Source of the DNA: Caldisericales bacterium
GTDB lineage: Bacteria; Caldisericota; Caldisericia; JAAYUI01
NCBI GenBank assembly: GCA_012517765.1
Contig: JAAYUI010000019.1
Span: forward strand, 92,256-156,255
DNA length: 64,000 nt
Direction: 5' to 3'
Below are positions 57,650-64,000 of the stretch, one piece after another. The notes beneath the pieces were generated by a model. That model searched no databases and was not told the DNA's origin. It was given only the letters and a program-made list of their open reading frames with translations. The first letter of the stretch is position 1. Every line of letters begins with the position of its first letter. The position numbers and the translations under genes were made by a program.

Positions 57650-59935
57650 ATGAAAAAGTTTACTATCGCCCTCGCAGTAATCATCGCCATCAATTTCGTA
57701 CCAGGGGGGAGCTTTGGGGCTTCAAACAATGCTTCATGGTCAATGGCTGGCTGCACACCAGACAGAAGGCATGCCAGCTCGGCAAAAATACAGCCACCTC
57801 TTGACTATTCATGGGACACTGGCCAGGAAGGCTCTATATGGGCAGTACCACCACTCGCATCAGGTTCTGCATGCTATCTTGGAATGGCAAAACCGCCAGA
57901 AAAAGGTGTTTACCAGACCAGCATACAAAAAAGGGCCCTCTCGTCAGGATCGATAGTCTGGGAATACAAGGAAGCGTGGTGGCCATGGGCACTTTACAAG
58001 AACGACCTGATTTGCCAGGGTTTTTCCAATGAAAAACAGTACAGCTGGGTCAGAAGGGTGAATGGCGAAACAAAGGCCACAGTATGGGAAATAGAATGGC
58101 TCAGGTACACCATAGGAGCACTCATCGACGGGGACATAATCTATTCGCTTTCATATTCAGACGTTAAGGATGACGACGATAAAGACCGGAGGATATTCTT
58201 CTTCCAGGCGCATTCTGCAGAAAACGGCAAGCTGATATGGAAAAAATCCTATGAGTACCAGATTACAACAACTCCATGGTTCTGCATCCAGGGAGATTAC
58301 CTTTATGCCTCCATCTTCAAGACAATATACAAGCTCGACAAAAACACCGGTGCCGAAATATGGAAATTGCCAACCAGCGAGAGGATAGCAAGAGGATCGT
58401 ACATGGTTGGGACCGAAAAAGGCATACTTTTCAATACCGTCTTCGACAGGCTCAACTGCATTTCACCCGAAGACGGAAAAACAATCTGGAGCAAGAGGCT
58501 TTCGGATTATGAAACAAGCGATCCAGACAATTGCGGCATGCCATCAGGAACACCATCGGTCATGGGAAACAGGATTTATGTGGTTTCGAGGGGGAGCAAG
58601 GACAAAAACCAGCCAAAAGTGGTTTATTGCCTCGATCTCGGAACAGGCAAGACGATCTGGCAGGTCGCGTTACAAGGCACATCAACAATCGAAAATTCGG
58701 ACATAGGACACACAACAACGGTAGCAAATGGAGTCCTTTACACCATGACCGAGGACAATACAGGGCTAAATACCAAACTCAGGGCCTTTGATCCGGAAAA
58801 TGGGCTATTGCTCTGGCAGGATGGCCTCCCTGGTGTCCCCAACCCATCAGAAATGACGGTTGTCAGTGGTTATATGGTGATAGGCATGGAACTGCACCGC
58901 GCAGAACACAAGGAAACGGACCCTATCAAAAGCGATTTCTACTATCGTTGCTATACAAATATCGGTGTTAAACCGCCTGTTCTTTATGTAGAAGAAAACG
59001 AGCTCAATTTTGGCTACACGAACGAGAAAAAAGCCACCACAAAAAAGATTAGGATACAAAACGACGGTTCCGGCGAGCTGTCCGGGGTAATTACTTCAGA
59101 TAATGACTGGCTCCTTGTCAGCCCGACACAATTTTCCGGCAACAACACAGAGGTAACCATCATAGCAGACATAGCCAAGCTGGGGCCGGGCATCCACAAG
59201 TCATCCATTACCATAAAGTCAAACGGAGGGAAAAAGATCATTCCAGTTCTGGTGGCTTTTGGTGGTGGACAGGAACCCCAGGCAAAAAGTGAAAAGGTCG
59301 TCATCCGTTGCAGCGAAACACAAACTTTCAAAAAAATAGTGAAACTGAGTGGTTACAATCATGGCGATGTGACGGTCAAGGTGCCATGGCTCATTGTCAA
59401 TCCAATTGTTTTTGATGGTGAAGACGTATCGATAATTTTCATAATAAACAAAACTTTACTAAACAAAACAAACAGTACTGGAACAGCACAAATAAAATCA
59501 AATACTGTAAACTTTGACCTCTCGTTTGAAGTGGTCGGGTTCTCTGATCCAATGACGATAATCATGTGGGTCGGAAAAGACGAGACACTTGTGAATGGCA
59601 AAAAAGTCAAACTGGAGGCCCCACCAATGATTACCTCTGGAGTAACAGTTGTTCCAATAAGGTTTGTGGCCGAATCATTCGGGGTAGAGCTCAAATATGA
59701 AGCATCAACCAAAGTCATTTCCTTTGTGACTGAAGCTGGAAAGAAAGTCGAATTGAAGATTGGTTCAAAAACAGCCGTCGTTGATGGCGCACCTGTCCAG
59801 CTCCAGGCGGCCCCACAAATCGTAAAGGGAAAAACAATGATCCCCTTAAGATTTGTAAGCGAAGCTCTTGGCGCAAGTGTAAACTATAACGCACCAAACA
59901 AACAGATAACGCTCACAAAACCAGGCTGCAAATAA
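57650..59935 (+). CDS. Secreted PQQ-propeller protein with BACON-like and stalk domains
   Basis: A 761-aa exported protein: signal peptide, a PQQ/BamB-like propeller (repeats such as GDIIYSLSYSDVKDDDD, GDYLYASIFKTIYKLDKNTGAEIWKLP, GTGKTIWQVALQG, AFDPENGLLLWQDG), BACON/ASH-like beta domains (ELNFGYTNEKKATTKKIRIQNDGSG ... NDWLLVSPTQF and PWLIVNPIVF), and a C-terminal stalk pair (VTVVPIRFVAESFGVELKYE and KTMIPLRFVSEALGASVNYN). It has the same plan as the 35.0-kb protein but no cohesin. GGAGG precedes the ATG. Quinone or copper chemistry is not implied. Confidence 0.85.
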   Translation: MKKFTIALAVIIAINFVPGGSFGASNNASWSMAGCTPDRRHASSAKIQPPLDYSWDTGQEGSIWAVPPLASGSACYLGMAKPPEKGVYQTSIQKRALSSGSIVWEYKEAWWPWALYKNDLICQGFSNEKQYSWVRRVNGETKATVWEIEWLRYTIGALIDGDIIYSLSYSDVKDDDDKDRRIFFFQAHSAENGKLIWKKSYEYQITTTPWFCIQGDYLYASIFKTIYKLDKNTGAEIWKLPTSERIARGSYMVGTEKGILFNTVFDRLNCISPEDGKTIWSKRLSDYETSDPDNCGMPSGTPSVMGNRIYVVSRGSKDKNQPKVVYCLDLGTGKTIWQVALQGTSTIENSDIGHTTTVANGVLYTMTEDNTGLNTKLRAFDPENGLLLWQDGLPGVPNPSEMTVVSGYMVIGMELHRAEHKETDPIKSDFYYRCYTNIGVKPPVLYVEENELNFGYTNEKKATTKKIRIQNDGSGELSGVITSDNDWLLVSPTQFSGNNTEVTIIADIAKLGPGIHKSSITIKSNGGKKIIPVLVAFGGGQEPQAKSEKVVIRCSETQTFKKIVKLSGYNHGDVTVKVPWLIVNPIVFDGEDVSIIFIINKTLLNKTNSTGTAQIKSNTVNFDLSFEVVGFSDPMTIIMWVGKDETLVNGKKVKLEAPPMITSGVTVVPIRFVAESFGVELKYEASTKVISFVTEAGKKVELKIGSKTAVVDGAPVQLQAAPQIVKGKTMIPLRFVSEALGASVNYNAPNKQITLTKPGCK

Positions 59936-59940
59936 TAAAA

Positions 59941-61134
59941 ATGGACCTCTCAGAACGTCTCCAGAGGATTGTTGGTGCACCCAAATCACAGGCCAAAAAA
60001 TCCAGCATTCCTCTGGAGGAACTCGTCAGCGGCGAGTGGTCCCAAAAGGGCCAGAGCAAAGTTTTTGTGGCATTTTCTTCGAGGACCTGGACAACAAGGC
60101 AAAAAAACTACTCAAGGCTCAAGAATTTCGTCGGTCTTGGGGCCGACATATCTCCAGAGAAGGTTTTGTTTCTAGACACCGAGACCACTGGTCTTGCTGG
60201 AGGAACAGGAACCTATGCCTTTATGGTGGGCCTCGGGTTTCTGGATTCCGGAAAATTTCAGACTGTCCAGCTTTTTATGCCAAAATTTTCCGATGAGCCA
60301 CACATGCTTTCGATACTGAAGGAATACTTTGATGGAAAAACCCACATCGTAACCTTCAATGGCAAGACATTCGACATACCGCTCCTTGAGACGAGATATC
60401 TAATGATGAGGGAGAAAAATCCTTTTCCAGGATTTAACCACCTAGACCTTCTACACACATCAAGAATAATATGGAAAAAAAGACTCCAGTCCTGCTCCTT
60501 GCAAAACCTCGAGTGCAATCTGCTTGGGAAAGTAAGGGAAGGTGACATCCCAGGGGAACTGATACCAGAGGTTTATTTCGACTATGTAAGAACAAACAAC
60601 CCGACAGACATGGCCAGGGTGTTTGAGCACAACCAACAGGATGTCGTGAGCATGATGTCTTTGCTCGAGATGGTTGGCTCAATCTTTGAAACACCTGACA
60701 GCCCGTTTTTTGAGGATCCCACAGAACAGCTATCGGTTGGCCAATACCTGTGGAGGAAGGGATTTTCATGTGAAGGCATGGAATATATGCAAAGGGCCTC
60801 TGACACAACAAACAGAAAACTCAGGGACGAAGCAATGTTTACACTTGGGAGGCTCTGTAAAAAACAGGGTGAATTTGAAAAAGCCGCAAAACATTTTGAA
60901 AGTGTCTGCCATGACCCGTGTCAGGTGATTGAAGCACTGGTTGAGCAGGCAAAACACTTCGAGCATAGAACAAAAGAAATCGGCAGAGCGCTTGAAGTAA
61001 CCGAGAAAGCTATGTCTGTTGCAAGGCAGATAAAACTGCTTTCTGAAAATGAAATGGCGGCGCCAGCAATTGACGAGCTTAGGCACCGCCATGAGAGACT
61101 GGTAAGGAAAAAGTCCAGGCTAAACAATCAATAA
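59941..61134 (+). CDS. YprB-like RNase H-fold exonuclease with TPR-like tail
   Basis: A 397-aa protein with a DnaQ/RNase_H_2 domain: VLFLDTETTGLAGGTGTYAFMVGLG (DxE metal site), THIVTFNGKTFDIPLLETRYL, FNHLDLLHTSRIIWKKRL, and NNPTDMARVFEHNQQDVVSMMSLLEM (HxxxD). The C-terminal ~110 residues are helical TPR-like (AMFTLGRLCKKQGEFEKAAKHFESV). It starts 5 nt after the PQQ/stalk gene and lacks a clear Shine-Dalgarno. YprB's cellular role is not well established. Confidence 0.85.
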   Translation: MDLSERLQRIVGAPKSQAKKSSIPLEELVSGEWSQKGQSKVFVAFSSRTWTTRQKNYSRLKNFVGLGADISPEKVLFLDTETTGLAGGTGTYAFMVGLGFLDSGKFQTVQLFMPKFSDEPHMLSILKEYFDGKTHIVTFNGKTFDIPLLETRYLMMREKNPFPGFNHLDLLHTSRIIWKKRLQSCSLQNLECNLLGKVREGDIPGELIPEVYFDYVRTNNPTDMARVFEHNQQDVVSMMSLLEMVGSIFETPDSPFFEDPTEQLSVGQYLWRKGFSCEGMEYMQRASDTTNRKLRDEAMFTLGRLCKKQGEFEKAAKHFESVCHDPCQVIEALVEQAKHFEHRTKEIGRALEVTEKAMSVARQIKLLSENEMAAPAIDELRHRHERLVRKKSRLNNQ

Positions 61135-61136
61135 CA

Positions 61137-62492
61137 TCAGGGGGGATTTGTTCCTTTTGTTCTGAGAATGTATATATTGGAATCGTAGCTGGTCACTAAG
61201 ATCTCGTTTCCAATAACAACGGGTGAAGCAAGGATGCTGCCCCTTGTCTCAAAAGTGTCCAGCACTTTTCCATTCTTTTTGTCTATGACATAAAAATTCT
61301 TGTCATGACCACCGACCATTACCATGTTTCTTACAATTACAGGCGAAGAGTTGAGCGGCTTGTCCGAGATATTGACTTTGTAGACCTCTTTGCCGGTCTT
61401 CCAGTTCAGGCATACAAGGTTCCCTTTTGTTTCACCAAAATAGAGGTTTTCCTCATCAAGTGCCGGGGTGGATTCTATCCCGTAATCTGAAACCGGAGCC
61501 TGGTATTCCCAGAGTTTTTTTCCATCTTTTGTCTGGAAACAGGACATTTTTGAATTTTTGCCACCAATCCAGACCCTGGGCCCAAAAACAACCGGTGAGG
61601 CAATAGTAGGCTTTCCTATATCAGCATCCCAGATTTTTTTGCCCGTTTTCTGGTCAATGCAGAAAAGCTTTCCCTCAAAATTGGCAAAATATATCCTGCC
61701 TTCAGAGATGGCCGGTGAGCTGTAGATTTTCCCTTTGGTAGCAAATTCCCAAGCCTTCTTGCCGTCTTTTACATTCAAGCAATAGAGCTTCCCGTCAAAA
61801 GCACCGAAATAGACTTTGTCATCAACTATTTTTGGCCCGCCATGGACCCTTCCATTTTTTACATTCTCGTCGGTGACGTTTGGTGGTGCGGAAATATTTG
61901 GGCCAGTCTTGAAAACCCAAAGCCTTGAATCAGAAAGACCATCATAGCAGTAGACTTCACCATCGAGCGTACCAAAAACAACTACATAATCATTGGCTGC
62001 AATTGGAGTTATGATTGGTTTTATCTGGTCCCCATTCCTCCATTTTGGCTCGCCGGTAATAAAATCAAAGCACGAGATAAAGCCAAGTTCACAGCCAAAA
62101 TATATCCTGTTCCTTACAACAGCAGGGTTTCCAAGGAGTCTGTTCATATTTGGCGCTGAGAAGGAAACCCAGCGGTATTCAACAGCCTTTTTGTTCTGTT
62201 CATCATATTTTTTCCCCAAAGGCAACTTTATGTCAGCATCAACCAGCCCGAGATTGTCAGGGGTGCCTCTGAACATAAACCATTCCTTGGTGGGGTTTGC
62301 TTTGGGGAAGGGTTTTTCTGCAAATGGGTCTTCATTTACGGAAGGATTGTTCTTGTTTGCATCATTCTGGTTTTCTGAAACCGGCTTGTTGTTGCCAGAA
62401 TCATCAATTTTTACAGTTCTTGTGGATTCATTGCACCCGCATCCGGAGCAAAAGAAAAAGGCCAGCATCACCAGAGCAAAAATTCTTTTCAT
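61137..62492 (-). CDS. PQQ-propeller lipoprotein (BamB-like)
   Basis: A 451-aa protein with a lipoprotein signal (MKRIFALVMLAFFFCSGC), an Asn/Lys/Glu-rich linker (DSGNNKPVSENQNDANKNN...), and an eight-or-so bladed PQQ/WD-like propeller with repeating motifs such as GKLYCLNVKDGKKAWEFATKGKIYSSPAISEGRIYFANFEGKLFCIDQKTGKK. No stalk or cohesin domain. AAGGAGACGT precedes the ATG. BamB itself is not certain without other Bam genes; a surface or periplasmic scaffold is the safer view. Confidence 0.85.
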   Translation of the reverse strand: MKRIFALVMLAFFFCSGCGCNESTRTVKIDDSGNNKPVSENQNDANKNNPSVNEDPFAEKPFPKANPTKEWFMFRGTPDNLGLVDADIKLPLGKKYDEQNKKAVEYRWVSFSAPNMNRLLGNPAVVRNRIYFGCELGFISCFDFITGEPKWRNGDQIKPIITPIAANDYVVVFGTLDGEVYCYDGLSDSRLWVFKTGPNISAPPNVTDENVKNGRVHGGPKIVDDKVYFGAFDGKLYCLNVKDGKKAWEFATKGKIYSSPAISEGRIYFANFEGKLFCIDQKTGKKIWDADIGKPTIASPVVFGPRVWIGGKNSKMSCFQTKDGKKLWEYQAPVSDYGIESTPALDEENLYFGETKGNLVCLNWKTGKEVYKVNISDKPLNSSPVIVRNMVMVGGHDKNFYVIDKKNGKVLDTFETRGSILASPVVIGNEILVTSYDSNIYILRTKGTNPP

Positions 62493-62589
62493 ACGTCTCC
62501 TTACTTGTCAAAAAACAAAAATGTTCCACATATTGTAACCAGTTTCTATCAGTTGTGTCAAAATAAAAGTAAGGAGGTCTCCAAATCAA

Positions 62590-63735
62590 ATGGACTATTT
62601 TCTCACCGATGAACAGAAAATGATAAAAAACCTCGCAAGAAAGATCGCCGAGGAAAAAATGAGGCCGGTCAGGGCCGAACTCGACGAAAAAGGCATATTC
62701 CCGATGGAAATCATCAAGGAATTTGCCAAAGCGGACCTTATGAGGACATACATCCCCAAAGAGTATGACGGTCTCGGACTCGGAGTACTGGAACTCTGCC
62801 TGATCATTGAAGAACTCGCCAAGGTTGATGGTGGCGTTGCGGTTTCTTTTGCGGTAAATGCCCTCGGTTCATTTCCTATCGTCATAATGGGCAATGAGCA
62901 ACAGAAAAAGAAATACCTCACAAAAGCCGCTTCCGGTGAATGGCTGACGGCTTTTGCCCTGACAGAGGCAAATGCCGGCTCAGACGCATCAAACATTACA
63001 ACAACGGCCGTCAAGGACGGCGACCACTGGGTGCTCAATGGCACCAAGCAGTTCATCACAAACGGCAGGGTGGCCGATTTTACAACAGTCATAGCGCAAG
63101 CCGACAAATCCAAGGGCGTAAGAGGGCTCACTGCATTTATAGTCGAAAAAGGCACACCCGGTTTTACATACGGCAAGGACGAGCACAAGATGGGCATCCG
63201 CTCCTCAGTAACCACCGAACTGGTGTTCCAGGACTGCAGGGTCCCTGCTGAAAACGTTATTGGTGCAGAAGGGCAGGGTTTCCTTGTCGCAATGAAAACC
63301 CTTGACAAGTCACGCCCCGGTATCGGAGCACAGGGGCTTGGAATAGCATGGGGCGCCTACGAGGCAGCACTTCTCTACGCAAAACAGAGGGTGCAGTTTG
63401 GCCAGCCAATCATCAATTTCCAGGGGATCGGTTTCATGCTTGCCGATATGGCGACACAGATTGAAGCTGGAAGAAACATGCTTTACAACGTAGCAAGATG
63501 GATTGACTCAGGAGCAACAAAGTATTCGAAGGAATCGGCAATGGTAAAGCTTTACTGCACTGACCTGGCCATGAAGGTCACAGTAGACGCGGTACAGGTG
63601 TTTGGTGGATACGGCTACATGAAAGAATATCCTGTCGAGAAAATGATGCGTGATGCCAAGATAACCCAGATTTATGAAGGCACCAACCAGATCCAGAGAT
63701 CAGTCATTGCAGCCAATATTGTCAAGGACGTTTGA
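62590..63735 (+). CDS. Acyl-CoA dehydrogenase
   Basis: A 381-aa FAD enzyme that would oxidise acyl-CoA to trans-2-enoyl-CoA (butyryl-CoA dehydrogenase class by length). It has FALTEANAGSDASNITTTA, WVLNGTKQFITNG, and the C-terminal QIYEGTNQIQRSVIA, with the catalytic Glu expected in that segment. TAAGGAGG lies upstream of the ATG. No etfAB or hbd follows; it is monocistronic with a terminator. Confidence 0.93.
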   Translation: MDYFLTDEQKMIKNLARKIAEEKMRPVRAELDEKGIFPMEIIKEFAKADLMRTYIPKEYDGLGLGVLELCLIIEELAKVDGGVAVSFAVNALGSFPIVIMGNEQQKKKYLTKAASGEWLTAFALTEANAGSDASNITTTAVKDGDHWVLNGTKQFITNGRVADFTTVIAQADKSKGVRGLTAFIVEKGTPGFTYGKDEHKMGIRSSVTTELVFQDCRVPAENVIGAEGQGFLVAMKTLDKSRPGIGAQGLGIAWGAYEAALLYAKQRVQFGQPIINFQGIGFMLADMATQIEAGRNMLYNVARWIDSGATKYSKESAMVKLYCTDLAMKVTVDAVQVFGGYGYMKEYPVEKMMRDAKITQIYEGTNQIQRSVIAANIVKDV

Positions 63736-63775
63736 TCTTCTTCTTTTCATTTACAGGAAAATTAACAAACCAACA

Positions 63776-63808
63776 AAAAATCCCGCAATTACAAATTGCG
63801 GGATTTTT
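63776..63808 (+). terminator. Terminator of the acyl-CoA dehydrogenase gene
   Basis: A 15-bp stem AAAAATCCCGCAATT / AATTGCGGGATTTTT with a 3-nt loop and following AATTT, 40 nt past the stop. Confidence 0.92.
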
Positions 63809-63907
63809 AATTTAAAAAGGCGAATATATAATAGTATGGCATGAAGGACATAATTTATTATGGCTTAAGCCTAGCTAACCAATCCAACCTGTCCTATAAG
63901 AGTAGCT

Positions 63908-64000
63908 GTGAAATACAAAAACAAGTATGTCTTTCATGGAAGAATCTCAGAGGACAAATTCAGAGAACTGACCAAGCTGTTTGCATTGGATATTGACGCC
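63908..64000 (+). CDS. IS1595-family transposase (N-terminal fragment)
   Basis: A GTG-initiated frame runs off the right edge: VKYKNKYVFHGRISEDKFRELTKLFALDIDA. This matches the start of IS1595-type (ISXO2-like) transposases, which begin with a short basic stretch and an RISE-KFR--L-LFALD-ta pattern before the helix-turn-helix. Only ~31 residues are visible, so intactness and inverted repeats cannot be judged. An overlapping ATG frame at 63841 (51 codons) is probably not a gene. Confidence 0.6.
   Translation, partial: MKYKNKYVFHGRISEDKFRELTKLFALDIDA

Noticed and set aside
63841..63996. 51-codon ORF starting at 63841
   Set aside because: No ribosome site or homology, and it overlaps the IS1595 transposase frame, which matches a known family.
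1..64000. CRISPR array, prophage or plasmid origin
   Set aside because: No direct-repeat/spacer pattern, phage genes, repA or iteron cluster was seen on reading both strands.

Overview
The window looks like chromosomal DNA from an uncultured or poorly known, probably anaerobic bacterium. Base composition is moderate (mid-40s % GC by eye; not computed), coding density is very high, and both strands are used in alternating blocks. The metabolic markers are a split methylmalonyl-CoA mutase, ATP-type PEP carboxykinase, B12-dependent ribonucleotide reductase, NfnAB-like flavin/Fe-S proteins, SelA, a DsrE/TusA sulfur-relay set, the MEP isoprenoid pathway and many secreted proteins with copper-amine-oxidase-like stalk domains. 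I could not place the phylum. Deep-branching groups rich in such stalk domains, such as Caldisericota-like lineages, are only a guess. No rRNA, CRISPR array, prophage or plasmid origin was seen. One mobile element (IS1595-type) starts at the right edge.

Layout. 1-2.0 kb (+): end of an unidentified CDS, cobalamin-binding mutase subunit, pckA. 2.0-6.0 kb (-): a small XRE regulator with an operator-like inverted repeat over its promoter, and a very large secreted subtilase. 6.0-15.2 kb (-): one long housekeeping operon, rpsB-tsf-pyrH-frr-uppS-cdsA-dxr-rseP-ispG-hflX. 15.4-17.2 kb (-): DsrE2-TusA-DsrE-DsrF-DsrH sulfur-relay operon behind a CsoR/CstR-type operator. 17.3-21.3 kb (-): AraC/GyrI regulator, then a CsoR/CstR-like regulator followed by GlcD/GlcF-like oxidoreductases. 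21.5-24.8 kb (-): speD, selA-nth, a hotdog thioesterase and a CoA-binding protein. 24.9-28.7 kb (+): dxs, then MerR-iscS-iscU. 28.7-35 kb: tRNA-Phe, lplA, and a TetR-MMPL-coiled-coil export operon with twin operators. 35-37.6 kb (-): PQQ propeller/cohesin protein. 37.7-41.2 kb (+): tRNA-Gln, glmU, prs, rplY, PPC protein. 41.2-48.9 kb (-): secreted phosphodiesterase-like protein, fur-nrdJ, and an M6 protease with a dockerin beside a stalk-domain protein. 49-53.5 kb (+): nfnA-nfnB-amrS-maf-minC. 53.5-62.5 kb: more secreted modular proteins, ogt, transaldolase and a YprB-like exonuclease. 62.6-64 kb (+): acyl-CoA dehydrogenase and an IS1595 transposase start.

How it fits together. Methylmalonyl-CoA mutase and PckA could link propionyl/succinyl-CoA to PEP. 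IscS can supply sulfur both to IscU and to the TusA/DsrE relay. Dxs, Dxr and IspG are three MEP-pathway enzymes, and UppS and CdsA use isoprenoid or lipid precursors. Four or more exported proteins share repeated C-terminal modules, suggesting a common extracellular sorting or display scheme; one carries a cohesin and another a dockerin.

The most unusual sequence-level pattern is a set of genes (XRE, CsoR-like, CoA-binding, dxs, MerR, M6 protease, thioredoxin-like protein) whose start codon lies 7-8 nt after a -10 hexamer and lacks a Shine-Dalgarno. This implies leaderless mRNAs used mainly by stand-alone or first genes, while operon-internal genes have strong GGAGG sites.
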